From Bacillus pinisoli (lineage in GTDB: Bacteria; Bacillota; Bacilli; Bacillales; SA4): a DNA stretch of 64,000 bases. A program made the position numbers and the translations under genes. A model generated the notes under the pieces. It was not told the origin of the DNA. It saw only the letters and a list, made by a program, of their open reading frames with translations, and did not search any database. Shown here in pieces: positions 9,067 through 17,921 of this stretch (the first letter of the stretch is position 1; every line of letters begins with the position of its first letter). Location: NCBI RefSeq assembly GCF_023036475.1, contig NZ_JAJQKI010000003.1:62001-126000 (forward strand), in the 5' to 3' direction.

Positions 9067-9708
9067 CTACTGTTTCACGGCCTCCATAACCCAAACAAAC
9101 TCATTACAACGCATGAAGCTGACTGTAAAACCATTTTCTATGAATAGCTCTTCCAATACTTGTAGTGTTGTATAATATTCCCTTAATAGGTCTTCAGCTA
9201 AGTTATGAAATCCACGTTCTTTTGACTTTTCTACTATTTCCTCGTAAGCCTTTCTTGATTCAAAGGCTGTGTCTGCAAATACTATTTTATCACCTTTTTG
9301 GAGGTAGTTTCCATACTTAGCTATTGCTGCTCCTTTTTCTTCATCTGTTAAATGATGAAATGCATATGTGCTAACAATTGTATTTACTGTCTGTTCGGGC
9401 CATTGAAATTCGAGAAAGTCCCCATCCGTAACAACGACTGTTTCAGGAAGCTTTTCTAGGGCTAAACTTCTCATAGGTTCAGACGGTTCAATTCCATATA
9501 TTTTAAATCCTTTTTGAATAAATTTATTGGTAAGATTACCTGTACCAACACCAAACTCTAACACCGTTCCAACCGAACGCTCTACCACTGTATCAAGGAT
9601 ATGTTCGTAATTCCTAAAAACTTCTTGATACTCTTGGTCATGCCCATTTACTGATTCATCATAGTGATTTGCCCAATCTTCAAATAGTTCAAGAAACTCT
9701 CTCCCCAT
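9067..9708 (-). CDS. yrrT: SAM-dependent methyltransferase YrrT
   Basis: Class I methyltransferase (213 aa) with the SAM loop [11 protein letters not shown], then GIEPSEPM and the [12 protein letters not shown] segment typical of YrrT. Its substrate is not known. It is first in the sulfur recycling operon, whose mtnN product removes the SAH that methyltransferases generate. ATG at 9708 is chosen (GGAGAG eight bases upstream; homologues begin MGREF); GTG at 9717 is the alternative. Confidence 0.9.
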   Translation of the reverse strand: MGREFLELFEDWANHYDESVNGHDQEYQEVFRNYEHILDTVVERSVGTVLEFGVGTGNLTNKFIQKGFKIYGIEPSEPMRSLALEKLPETVVVTDGDFLEFQWPEQTVNTIVSTYAFHHLTDEEKGAAIAKYGNYLQKGDKIVFADTAFESRKAYEEIVEKSKERGFHNLAEDLLREYYTTLQVLEELFIENGFTVSFMRCNEFVWVMEAVKQ

Positions 9709-9726
9709 CTTGTTCACTCTCCAATT

Positions 9727-9776
9727 ATAATAATTCCTATCTGTATACTATGAATAAAAATAATAATTGCTATCAA
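9727..9776 (-). promoter_or_regulatory. Candidate promoter and CymR-type site before yrrT
   Basis: On the minus strand TTGATA (9771-9776), 17 bp, then a weak -10 (CATAGT, 9748-9753), followed by ATAGGAATTATT. CymR sites in B. subtilis end in a GGAATT element downstream of sulfur-gene promoters, and a cymR gene is present at 31 kb. I cannot score the full consensus, so this is tentative. Confidence 0.35.
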
Positions 9777-9876
9777 TTTATCATAATTCATTTTTTTCAT
9801 CAATCTATTTGTTTTTATTTATCGCATCCTTTAGAATTTCTTTAGAATATTTTTATATAAAGGGAGAGAACTACCT

Positions 9877-10095
9877 ATGAACTTTTCTTTAGAACAAATA
9901 GATGATAAAGTCGAGTTTTTTGAGGCGACTAGCTTACCAGCATTAGAAAAGAAAATTCAGGAGAAAATCGATCAGAATCGGGCTATTTTATTAAATGTAT
10001 ATCATGTCTCGCATCAGGTTGTACTAGACCCTAAAACAGGACAACCATTTTATACTGCCGTTGTTCATTTTAAAAGTAAAGGCAATAAAATGTAA
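9877..10095 (+). CDS. yrzA: YrzA family (DUF2536) small protein
   Basis: A 72-residue soluble protein beginning MNFSLEQIDDKVEFFEA, with conserved HQVVLDPKTGQPFYTAVVHF near the C-terminus. Sequence pattern, length and position between yrrT and yrrS match B. subtilis YrzA. No function is known. It is transcribed away from the yrrT operon; GGGAGAG precedes the ATG. Confidence 0.85.
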   Translation: MNFSLEQIDDKVEFFEATSLPALEKKIQEKIDQNRAILLNVYHVSHQVVLDPKTGQPFYTAVVHFKSKGNKM

Positions 10096-10122
10096 GTAAC
10101 AGTCTTAACGAATCTCGCTTAT

Positions 10123-10158
10123 GAAAAAAGGCAACCAAGTGAAATCACTTGATTGCCT
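10123..10158 (-). terminator. Terminator of yrrS
   Basis: Twelve-base arms GGCAATCAAGTG / CACTTGGTTGCC (minus strand) with loop ATTT and a T-run. The plus strand lacks a T-run, so it mainly serves yrrS. Confidence 0.85.
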
Positions 10159-10163
10159 ACTCA

Positions 10164-10925
10164 TTAGTTATTGTTATCTTCCTCTTCAGATGAACTTTCC
10201 TCTGTTTTACTACCATTATATTCTGCAGGAACTTCATGAAGGACTTCCATTTTAGAAGGTTTCCATCCTTCATTTGAAATCCAATCTATATAAACTCTAT
10301 ATACATATTTTTTATCTTTTGTAGAAATGACAGCTTGTGCCTTATGTTCACTACCAGCATTGCCAACTTTCCAAAGAATCCAATCATTTTCTGTCAGATC
10401 AGTTGCTTGCTCTAGCGCACGCATCATTTCCTGCCAGTCTACTGAATTTTTTTCATAGGATGCTACATGTGGTTCAGCTTGCTCTGTGCTTACTGGTTTC
10501 CACGCTTTATTAACAACTGTTTGCTTAACAAGGGGATCCTCACTATCCGTCTCAATAACCTCATTACTAGAATCAGTAGTCTCCTCTGTCTCTTCTTCTT
10601 CTTCTGCTACCCCTGTTGACTCTTCCTCTGAGGAGCTTTCTGTTGATTCTTCTACTTCTGAAGATTCTGTTGTTTCTGATGTATTAGTTGTTTCTTCCGC
10701 TTCTCCCTCTTCGGTAGCCACTGCTTCCTCATTATTAACTGTTGATTCTTCAGGAGCAGTTGAAGCTGCTTCTTTACTTCCACCAAAGATTAATTTATAT
10801 GAGAAGAAGAGAATCAGTAAAACAACTAGCACAATACTAACATTTAATACTTTATTGTATCGACGATTCTTTGCTCTTTTTTCGTAGCGCGGCCCTTCAT
10901 ATAGGTCTTCAAGCTTTACTCGCAT
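10164..10925 (-). CDS. yrrS: YrrS family membrane protein (DUF1510)
   Basis: A 253-residue protein with one membrane helix near residues 28-47, a long low-complexity extracytoplasmic linker of Glu, Ser and Thr (about 55-130), and a compact C-terminal domain (WKPVSTEQAEPHVASYE to the end). It is adjacent to the PBP gene pbpI, as in B. subtilis, suggesting a role at the cell envelope; this is inference. The N-terminal pattern of basic residues before the helix fits an N-in, C-out orientation. GGAGGAC precedes the ATG. Confidence 0.85.
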   Translation of the reverse strand: MRVKLEDLYEGPRYEKRAKNRRYNKVLNVSIVLVVLLILFFSYKLIFGGSKEAASTAPEESTVNNEEAVATEEGEAEETTNTSETTESSEVEESTESSSEEESTGVAEEEEETEETTDSSNEVIETDSEDPLVKQTVVNKAWKPVSTEQAEPHVASYEKNSVDWQEMMRALEQATDLTENDWILWKVGNAGSEHKAQAVISTKDKKYVYRVYIDWISNEGWKPSKMEVLHEVPAEYNGSKTEESSSEEEDNNN

Positions 10926-11033
10926 ATATAGTCCTCCTATTAATCAAAACATTAACTACTATTTTATCATTTTTCAGATTTTTCATGAAGGACTATTTTT
11001 TGCATTCATTTAGCCTGCGTAAGGACCTTTTCC

Positions 11034-12797
11034 CTATTTCTTTGAAACTGAGTCTGCTATATTATAAAATACCTGATTTGTAACCGAATCACTTCCAATT
11101 ACATCAAGCTCTACGACCACCAGAGCATATTTCGGATCTTGAGCAGGGAAATACCCCGCAAACCATTTATTGACGAGTCCCCCTCTTTCTGTTTCTCTAC
11201 CCGTCTCAGCCGTACCAGACTTCCCGGCCACTTCCGTTTGTAGAGATTGAAATCTACGTCCCGTACCTTTTGGATCTGTGACTACTTTACGTAACATTTC
11301 TTGTAATTTCATGACTGTGTAAGGAGCAAGCTTATCTCCTTCTAACTTTTGGTCATGGAAGTCATATAAGGTTGATCCATTTTTATATAGAATTTTGGAA
11401 ACCGTTTTTACTTTTTTCTTTTCTCCGCCTCTTGCGATTGTTGCCATCATATTAGCTACAGCCAATGGCGTAACTTTCACTTCCTTTTGACCAATTGCCG
11501 TTTGGCTAATGGCATCTTCAGATGATTTTTCATATTGATCTCCCCAAATCTTACCCTCTTGGTTCACAGGAAGCTGACTAAAATTTTGAAAATGGAAGAC
11601 ATCACCCGTCCAGCCAATCTCTTGAATGAGACCTAACTTATCAGCAAACACTTCAATTGCTTCTGGCTGCTTTTGTAATAAGTCATTCGCTAGACTAGCA
11701 AATGTAAAATTACAGCTTTGAGCAAAACTATCTTCAAAATTTAGGACTCCCATTTGATGATTCTCATCAGGCTCGCCATATAGATCTAAATCACAATTAA
11801 ATTCACTGTTATGATGAATCATATTATTCTCAATAGCAGCAGCTGCTGTAACAGTTTTGAACACAGATCCAGGTATTTGAGGCTCTAGTAAGTAATTGTG
11901 CGCTCCTCCGTCATCTGAATAAGGATTACTATGGTTTAGACTCGGCTTACTAACCATCGCCAATATTTCATTACTCTCTACATCTAATAGAGCAATGCCT
12001 CCTTTTTTTAAGCCTGCATCTGTCACAATTTTCTCTGCCGTCACTTGTAGTTCTTTATCAATTGTCGTTTGAATGGAGATCGGATAATACGGATTTGCTG
12101 GCTCCGTATATTTCACGTCTATACCAAAAAGCGGTCCCCCTTGATTATCAACATGATATAAGAGTTTAGACTCCCCTTCTGGAAGAAGGAATTCATCAAA
12201 AACCTTTTCTAGCCCTAATATACCAATTGGCGTATGAACGGAAAGATTTCCTTCTTCTACTTTATCTGAATATCTATTAATGACCTGATCCTTATCCTCG
12301 CGCACAATACCAATTAAGTGCTCTGCAACCAATTCTTCTACCTTTGATTGTCGATAAACTGCAAACACGCCCGGGATCTCTAAATCATTAATCCTCTTCA
12401 TTTGTTGCTCGGTCAATGGAAAAGGATTTGGCTCCCCATAGACGATTGGATCCTCCATCTCTTTTACTACACGATGTAAACTCATCTTAGGTATTTGAAG
12501 AATAGAGGCTACCTCTTCCATTGGCCAATCCATATTCTTTAAGAAAGGGAACAGAATGAGACTCGGATGGTAATCATGCGTCAATGCTTTACCACTTCGG
12601 TCCACAAACCTTCCTCTACCTTGGTCGAGAACCATTACCTGCGTTCGTTGTCGTACACTTTCCTCGATTAAGTTGACTTTATGGGCTGAGAAAGACTCTG
12701 AATGAAGAAGTTGAATATCGGCTAATCTGTAAATTAAGCCAAGCAAAAGTATAATTGTAATGATGGCAAAACTAATTGCTCTCTTTTTTATAATCAT
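11034..12797 (-). CDS. pbpI: Class B penicillin-binding protein
   Basis: Peptidoglycan transpeptidase anchored by one N-terminal helix (about residues 5-25). All three active-site motifs are present: SVFK (in PGSVFKTVTAA), SCN (in AQSCNFTFAS) and KSG (in AGKSGTAETG). The family dimerisation region precedes them. Position between yrrS and greA identifies YrrR/PbpI. ATG at 12797 is favoured (GAGGTG six bases upstream); GTG at 12806 is possible. The Shine-Dalgarno sequence lies in the 3' arm of a hairpin whose T-run touches the ATG. Confidence 0.93.
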   Translation of the reverse strand: MIIKKRAISFAIITIILLLGLIYRLADIQLLHSESFSAHKVNLIEESVRQRTQVMVLDQGRGRFVDRSGKALTHDYHPSLILFPFLKNMDWPMEEVASILQIPKMSLHRVVKEMEDPIVYGEPNPFPLTEQQMKRINDLEIPGVFAVYRQSKVEELVAEHLIGIVREDKDQVINRYSDKVEEGNLSVHTPIGILGLEKVFDEFLLPEGESKLLYHVDNQGGPLFGIDVKYTEPANPYYPISIQTTIDKELQVTAEKIVTDAGLKKGGIALLDVESNEILAMVSKPSLNHSNPYSDDGGAHNYLLEPQIPGSVFKTVTAAAAIENNMIHHNSEFNCDLDLYGEPDENHQMGVLNFEDSFAQSCNFTFASLANDLLQKQPEAIEVFADKLGLIQEIGWTGDVFHFQNFSQLPVNQEGKIWGDQYEKSSEDAISQTAIGQKEVKVTPLAVANMMATIARGGEKKKVKTVSKILYKNGSTLYDFHDQKLEGDKLAPYTVMKLQEMLRKVVTDPKGTGRRFQSLQTEVAGKSGTAETGRETERGGLVNKWFAGYFPAQDPKYALVVVELDVIGSDSVTNQVFYNIADSVSKK

Positions 12798-12829
12798 AAA
12801 AAACACCTCGTCAACATTGTCGACGAGGT
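12798..12829 (-). promoter_or_regulatory. Terminator-like hairpin containing the pbpI ribosome-binding site
   Basis: Minus strand: ACCTCGTC, nine-base loop, GACGAGGT, G, TTTTTT, then the ATG. The 3' arm includes the GAGGTG Shine-Dalgarno. It may terminate greA transcripts, hide the ribosome-binding site in read-through RNA, or both. Confidence 0.7.
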
Positions 12830-12963
12830 ATCGTTATTTTATAAGTATAGTAAATATAAGTTTTTTAGTATTGTTCTGTAATAATCCAGCACCCAGCCCC
12901 TCGAAAGAAAAACAAAATCAATTTTCCTTCAGGCAAACCGTGATGTTGGAGCTTATTTAAAAT

Positions 12964-13440
12964 TTATTTTATTGAAACTATTTTAACCTGCATATCTCCA
13001 CCAGGAGTTTGAACACTTACTTGGTCGCCCACTTGTTTTCCAATTAGGCTTTTTGCAATTGGAGAATCATTTGAAATTTTACCTTCAAATGGATCAGCCT
13101 CAGCACTACCTACAATCGTATACGTTTCTTCTTCTCCATCTGGAAGCTCTAAGAATGTTACCGTTTTACCAAGAGAGACCGTATTCGTATCTTCAGCGAC
13201 ATCTTCAATAATAACTGCTTTACGAATCATATTTTCTAATAGACTGATACGACCTTCAACGAATGCCTGCTCATCTTTTGCTGCATCGTACTCTGAGTTT
13301 TCGGATAAGTCACCAAACCCACGTGCAATTTTAATACGTTCCACTACTTCTTTACGTTTAACCGTTTTCAAATGTTCAAGCTCTTGCTCTATCTTTTCTT
13401 TTCCCGCTTTCGTCATTGGGTATGTTTTTTCTGCTGACAT
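12964..13440 (-). CDS. greA: Transcription elongation factor GreA
   Basis: Stimulates RNA polymerase to cleave backtracked RNA. 158 aa: an N-terminal coiled coil with the acidic tip ([19 protein letters not shown]) and a C-terminal FKBP-like domain ([16 protein letters not shown]). The start at 13440 has GGAG eight bases upstream and gives [16 protein letters not shown], the family N-terminus; the frame upstream to 13476 is not needed. A TATAAT on the minus strand near 13573-13578 may belong to its promoter, but no good -35 is seen. Confidence 0.96.
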   Translation of the reverse strand: MSAEKTYPMTKAGKEKIEQELEHLKTVKRKEVVERIKIARGFGDLSENSEYDAAKDEQAFVEGRISLLENMIRKAVIIEDVAEDTNTVSLGKTVTFLELPDGEEETYTIVGSAEADPFEGKISNDSPIAKSLIGKQVGDQVSVQTPGGDMQVKIVSIK

Positions 13441-13642
13441 GACCTTCACTCCTTCAAATGTTCTATGTTTAATCATGAGGTAGCTCGTATGTAATGAGTC
13501 ATTTTTTAGTCGACTCTAGAGTGGCTCCATATAGACCCTAACTCTGTCCATCATGAAAGCATGGTTAGAGTAATTATACCCTAACCAGCTAATTTTATGG
13601 ACTTAATTTTCTTACATGCTAAACCTGTCTTTATATATGCTA

Positions 13643-14278
13643 TTACAAAATGACTTTTTCTTCAAGAATTGTTTGAATTTTCGTTACCATTAAATCAATC
13701 GCGACATGATTTTGGCCGCCTTCAGGAATGATGATATTAGCATATCTCTTTGTAGGCTCGATGAATTGATTATGCATCGGCCTTACAACTGATATATATT
13801 GCTCAATTACCGAATCAAGTGTACGGCCACGTTCATTAATATCACGCAGCATTCTTCTAATAATCCTAATATCTGCATCAGTATCTACAAAAAGTTTAAT
13901 ATCCATTAGGTCGCGGAGACGCTCATCCTCAAGAACCAGAATTCCTTCAAGGATAATAACATCCTTGGGGTCTACGTGTATGACTTCCTTCGATCTAGTA
14001 TGAACCTTATAATCATATACAGGTTTATTAATTGGACGATAGGCTAATAACTCCTGCATATGAGATATTAATAAATCATTGTCAAACGCTAATGGATGAT
14101 CATAATTGGTTAGCAATCTTTCTTCCATTGGCAAATGACTTTGATCCTTATAATAATAGTCCTGTTCTAATAATAAAATAGAATGTCCTTTAAAATGCTC
14201 ATAAATCGCTTTAGTTACACTTGTTTTCCCTGAACCGGATCCTCCAGCGATTCCAATTACAATGGGTTTACTTCCCAT
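13643..14278 (-). CDS. udk: Uridine kinase
   Basis: Phosphorylates uridine and cytidine in pyrimidine salvage. 211 aa with P-loop [10 protein letters not shown] near the N-terminus, QDYYYKD, and the lid motif [10 protein letters not shown]. Length is typical. It begins two bases after the stop of the upstream U32-family gene, so it belongs to the trmR-trhP1-trhP2-udk unit. AGGAGAATTAAT precedes the ATG. Confidence 0.97.
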   Translation of the reverse strand: MGSKPIVIGIAGGSGSGKTSVTKAIYEHFKGHSILLLEQDYYYKDQSHLPMEERLLTNYDHPLAFDNDLLISHMQELLAYRPINKPVYDYKVHTRSKEVIHVDPKDVIILEGILVLEDERLRDLMDIKLFVDTDADIRIIRRMLRDINERGRTLDSVIEQYISVVRPMHNQFIEPTKRYANIIIPEGGQNHVAIDLMVTKIQTILEEKVIL

Positions 14279-14280
14279 TA

Positions 14281-15546
14281 TTAATTCTCCTTTCGCATCA
14301 TGTTGTAAGGGAAAACTGGTCGGTCAACCTTAAACTTTACAATTTGTAACGGATGTCGTGCAGCATCAAGCTCATTACCTTCTTCATCCCAAATAACATT
14401 AATTTTTTGCGTAAAGTTATCAATTTCTGGACCAAAGAATTCTACCTCATCACCTGGCTTAAAGTAATTTCTTTGTTGTAATGTGACGATATTGGTATTG
14501 ATATCGAAATCAATAACAAGACCAGCAAAATCATAAGTTGTTTTCTTGCTATGGTTTCCATACATTTGTTCATTATACCCAGGAACTCCTTCAAAAAATG
14601 CAGAAGCCGTCTCACGGTTTGCACATTTATCTAGTTCCTTAATCCACTCTGGGTTAATCACAAAATTGTCTGGGTCAGCACAATAGGCATCAATGACCTT
14701 ACGATACACACTTACTACTGTTGCAACATAGTGAATAGACTTCATCCTACCTTCAATTTTCAAGCTATCAATACCAATTTCAATCATTTTGGGAATAGAT
14801 AACACTAAATTCAAGTCTTTTGGACTCATGGCAAATGGTGAATCTTCTTCACTAAAAAGTGCCTGTTCTTCATTAGCACTTCCAAGACTATATAGATCAT
14901 AATCCCAACGACAGGATTGACAGCATCCACCACGATTTGAATCACGAGCAGTCATGTGGTTACTTAACGTACAACGTCCGGAATAAGCAATACACATCGC
15001 TCCATGAATAAAGGTCTCTATCTCAATGTCAACCTTTGATTTCATCTCTAGAATCTCTTCATAGCTTGTCTCACGTGCTAATACCACACGCTCCAATCCT
15101 TCTTCCTTCCAGAACTGAACAGCTTTCCAGTTAGAGAGCGATTGCTGAGTACTTAAATGGATTTCCAATCTTGGTGCGACTCTCTTACAGGTCTCAATAA
15201 TAAGAGGATCTGCAACAATGATTCCATGAACGCCTGCCTCATCAATTCCTTTTAAATAGTCATCTAATCCGTCTATGTTTTCATTATGGGCGAAAATATT
15301 AGTTGTAACATAAATTTTTGCTCCGTATTCCTTGGCAAAACGAACACCTTCAGCCATTTCTTCAAATGAAAAATTATCTGCATTTGAACGGAGCCCGTAT
15401 TCTTGTCCACCAATGAAAACAGCATCTGCACCGTATCGAACGGCGATTTTAAGCTTTTCTAGGTTACCAGCTGGTGCTAAGAGCTCTGGTTTTTTTGTAA
15501 TGACTCGTTTGCCATTCTTCATTTCAGATATTTGTGCAACTGCCAT
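14281..15546 (-). CDS. trhP2: tRNA U34 5-hydroxylation protein TrhP2 (peptidase U32 family)
   Basis: Member of the U32 family that forms 5-hydroxyuridine at tRNA position 34. 421 aa; [26 protein letters not shown] is the family N-terminus, and four conserved cysteines (C in [15 protein letters not shown] region) probably bind Fe-S. It corresponds to B. subtilis YrrO. TrhP1 is immediately upstream and TrmR, which methylates the hydroxyl, precedes that. GGAGGAGAGAG precedes the ATG. Confidence 0.92.
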   Translation of the reverse strand: MAVAQISEMKNGKRVITKKPELLAPAGNLEKLKIAVRYGADAVFIGGQEYGLRSNADNFSFEEMAEGVRFAKEYGAKIYVTTNIFAHNENIDGLDDYLKGIDEAGVHGIIVADPLIIETCKRVAPRLEIHLSTQQSLSNWKAVQFWKEEGLERVVLARETSYEEILEMKSKVDIEIETFIHGAMCIAYSGRCTLSNHMTARDSNRGGCCQSCRWDYDLYSLGSANEEQALFSEEDSPFAMSPKDLNLVLSIPKMIEIGIDSLKIEGRMKSIHYVATVVSVYRKVIDAYCADPDNFVINPEWIKELDKCANRETASAFFEGVPGYNEQMYGNHSKKTTYDFAGLVIDFDINTNIVTLQQRNYFKPGDEVEFFGPEIDNFTQKINVIWDEEGNELDAARHPLQIVKFKVDRPVFPYNMMRKEN

Positions 15547-15584
15547 ACTCTCTCCTCCTTTTACAGTAAATTTGTTAGCCTCTT

Positions 15585-16514
15585 TTAGTACACCGTTTCC
15601 TTAAAGAAAAACCCTGTATCTAATGGACGGTTTGTAGGCTGTATTTCTTCGACTTGAGCCAGTAAGTTGTCTTTTTGATCTTCATATTGTTCGCGTTGCT
15701 CAACACATAAATCAATAGCTTGACGATATAGTTTAGTTACCTCAATGATGTATTCTGGACTTTTTAATATACCGTCTATTTTAAGAGAATCTATTTTGGC
15801 ATCTATCATTTCTTCGAGCTCATCTATAATACAGATATCATTTGGACTCATAATATGAGTGCCGTTTTCATCTTCAAAGATTGGGTATTTATTTTCCCTT
15901 TCCTTGTCATGAAGGAACAAAGTTTTATCTTCCTTAACCTTTTCTATTTCCATTGTCTTTCCTTGATATTGATAATAATTACCTAGAAGCGTGCGTTTTG
16001 ATTGAAACATACAAGTCATACCATGAACTTGCACCTCAATTTCAACCTCTGCATGTTCTTTCATTTCAACAATTGCGTCCATATTAATTTCTCTAGCTAA
16101 TACAGCGCGTTTAGCACCTTTTCTTCCCCAGTAATTACAGGTAAACCAGTTTGTAGCGGTTGTCTCTGTATTCCAGTGAAGGGGAATTGAGGGGGCAACC
16201 TCTTTAGCCAGCATTAAAACTGCAGGATCGCCAAAAACTATTGCATCCACATTCAAATCTTTAAGAAATGATAGATAATCTGATACATCATCAACTTTGT
16301 CATTATGAAAAATAGCATTTATGGCTACATACACTTTTTTACCATGCTCATGTGCAAGTGAGATTGCCGTTTTCACATCTGAACGGGAAAATTCTCCTGC
16401 AAGTCTTAATCCAAATTTCTCTTCACCTATGATAAAAGCGTCTGCCCCTGCCTTAATTAATGGATCAATATCCTCTAATCTTGTAGGAGTAACTAAAAGT
16501 TCAGGCTTTTTCAT
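15585..16514 (-). CDS. trhP1: tRNA U34 5-hydroxylation protein TrhP1 (peptidase U32 family)
   Basis: Shorter U32-family partner (309 aa) corresponding to B. subtilis YrrN. It begins MKKPELLVTPTRLEDIDPLI and keeps the GADAFIIGEEKFGLR and VQVHGMTCMFQSKR segments. The start at 16514 is set by AGAGGTGAGTCC; the longer frame runs into trmR. The gap to trmR is four bases. Acts with TrhP2 to install ho5U34. Confidence 0.9.
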   Translation of the reverse strand: MKKPELLVTPTRLEDIDPLIKAGADAFIIGEEKFGLRLAGEFSRSDVKTAISLAHEHGKKVYVAINAIFHNDKVDDVSDYLSFLKDLNVDAIVFGDPAVLMLAKEVAPSIPLHWNTETTATNWFTCNYWGRKGAKRAVLAREINMDAIVEMKEHAEVEIEVQVHGMTCMFQSKRTLLGNYYQYQGKTMEIEKVKEDKTLFLHDKERENKYPIFEDENGTHIMSPNDICIIDELEEMIDAKIDSLKIDGILKSPEYIIEVTKLYRQAIDLCVEQREQYEDQKDNLLAQVEEIQPTNRPLDTGFFFKETVY

Positions 16515-16518
16515 GGAC

Positions 16519-17148
16519 TCACCTCTTTTTCTTACTAATTGCAATTCCATCTCCAATTGGTAATATCGTTGTATGATAATCAGGATGGTTCATAAGCCAT
16601 TCATTATAACCTTGTATCTTTTTAACGAGAGATTTAATTCTTTTGTTCTCTGTATTATTCTCTGCGACAAGCCCTTTAAATAGGACATTATCAGAAATGA
16701 TCACTCCGTTTTTTGCCAAAAGCTTTTCATACTTCTCAAAAAACCTCGTATACTGACCTTTTGCCGCATCAATAAAAATAACATCAAAGGATTGCTCTAG
16801 ATTTACCTCTAGTGCGTCTCCCAAGATGACTTGTATCTGTTCTTCCATATTCGCTTGTTTAATATAATAAAGCGCCTTCTGATAGCGCTCGTCATCACGT
16901 TCTATGGTTACTACTTTCACATCTTGAACAGCTTTAGCCATTCGGATTGACGAATAACCGATAGCCGTACCAATTTCTAGAATGGATTTGGGCTCGATTA
17001 ACCTAATAAATTGTAACAAGGCTTCAATTCCGACCAACTCCATAATTGGTACCTGATGTTCTTTAGCATACTGCTCCATCTCTAACAGAACGGATTCTCG
17101 CTCCGGTATCAATGAATGTAAATAGGATTCTATCTCCGATGGTATCAT
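16519..17148 (-). CDS. trmR: tRNA 5-hydroxyuridine methyltransferase
   Basis: Class I O-methyltransferase that turns ho5U34 into mo5U34 using SAM. 209 aa; SAM loop LEIGTAIGYSSIRMA, metal and SAM site FIDAAKGQY, SDNVLFKGLV, and C-terminal PIGDGIAISKKKR are all typical of TrmR/YrrM. The start at 17148 follows GGAGGCATCG; ATG at 17163 overlaps that site and is less likely. It heads the unit trmR-trhP1-trhP2-udk. Confidence 0.93.
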   Translation of the reverse strand: MIPSEIESYLHSLIPERESVLLEMEQYAKEHQVPIMELVGIEALLQFIRLIEPKSILEIGTAIGYSSIRMAKAVQDVKVVTIERDDERYQKALYYIKQANMEEQIQVILGDALEVNLEQSFDVIFIDAAKGQYTRFFEKYEKLLAKNGVIISDNVLFKGLVAENNTENKRIKSLVKKIQGYNEWLMNHPDYHTTILPIGDGIAISKKKR

Positions 17149-17306
17149 TGACGATGCCTCCATCTCTATACAACTCGATATATTTTATCATAATCATTTA
17201 GGTAATGCTAATTTTTTTATATGTAATTTTTGTGTTTGAACCAATAATGATGTTTATCAGAGCCAAGTAATAAAAAAAGATGGAATAGTATATAAATAAG
17301 CGAAAC

Positions 17307-17377
17307 AAACTAGTTGCATATACAACTAGTTTCTCCTAAAATGATGTTTATATTTTAAATAGTTGTTGTAACAACTA
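17307..17377 (+). promoter_or_regulatory. doxX promoter with two identical-geometry operators
   Basis: Two dyads share the pattern TAGTTG, six bases, CAACTA: one at 17311-17328 (arms extend to a perfect 10 bp, 17307-17332) and one at 17360-17377. A promoter TTGCAT (17314-17319), 17 bp, TAAAAT (17337-17342) overlaps the first; the second lies just after the predicted start. The arrangement suits a repressor, probably MarR or DUF24 type. Confidence 0.7.
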
Positions 17378-17399
17378 AATGAATGGGAGGAATATAAAA

Positions 17400-17810
17400 A
17401 TGGAAGATATCGGTGTATTAATCATTCGAGTTATTGTTGGATTATACTTTGCAGCACATGGAGCACAAAAAACATTTGGCTGGTTTGGTGGTAATGGACT
17501 AAATGGTACTGGTGCATTCTTTGAACACGTAGGTATAAAGCCAGGAAAAATGATGGCTTTCATAGCTGGAATCGGAGAAATAGTGGGAGGTTTACTATTC
17601 TTATTGGGCTTTCTTACACCATTAGCTGCACTTTTAATGATTGTTCCGATGATTGTAGCCATCATCAAAGTACATGGCAAAAATGGTTGGTTTGCTGATA
17701 AAGGTGGCATTGAATATAACTTGGTTATCATTGCAGTGGCACTTGGATTAACATTGTCAGGTGTTGGCTCTTTATCGATAGACGAACTTTATAATATTCA
17801 CTTTTGGTAA
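17400..17810 (+). CDS. DoxX family membrane protein
   Basis: A 136-residue protein with four membrane helices: MEDIGVLIIRVIVGLYFAAHG, the region around 45-65, 68-90, and 105-125. GAQKTFGWFGG and GEIVGGLLFLLGFLTPLAAL are hallmark DoxX segments. In B. subtilis, DoxX proteins (CatD, MhqP) are induced by quinones and thiol stress under MarR-type repressors; the two palindromes upstream fit such control. The start at 17400 has GGGAGGAAT upstream. It is inserted against the flow of the yrrM-yrrL gene order. Confidence 0.88.
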   Translation: MEDIGVLIIRVIVGLYFAAHGAQKTFGWFGGNGLNGTGAFFEHVGIKPGKMMAFIAGIGEIVGGLLFLLGFLTPLAALLMIVPMIVAIIKVHGKNGWFADKGGIEYNLVIIAVALGLTLSGVGSLSIDELYNIHFW

Positions 17811-17815
17811 GTAAA

Positions 17816-17903
17816 TAAAAACGCTTGGGAATGAACTGCACCTCCACTTGTTAGTGTTTATGTCTAACAATCGGGGTTCAGTTCAGAATCCAAGCGTTTT
17901 TTT
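17816..17903. terminator. Large bidirectional terminator between doxX and mltG
   Basis: Outer arms AAAACGCTTGG / CCAAGCGTTTT with T-runs on both strands enclose a second long stem (TGAACTG ... CAGTTCA) with nested GTTAG/CTAAC. Confidence 0.85.
17832..17885. repeat. Inverted-repeat pair resembling IS3-family ends
   Basis: The two ends read inwards as TGAACTGCACCTCCACTT and TGAACTGAACCCCGATTG and go on to TTGTTAG on both sides, with only a few bases between. This resembles the terminal repeats of IS3/IS150-type elements joined without an interior. It forms the upper part of the terminator hairpin. Confidence 0.45.
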
Positions 17904-17921
17904 CTTTCTCTATATTAGAGT

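Noticed and set aside
17375-17731. 118-codon minus-strand frame opposite doxX
   Set aside because: Antisense shadow; doxX has a clear family match and ribosome site.
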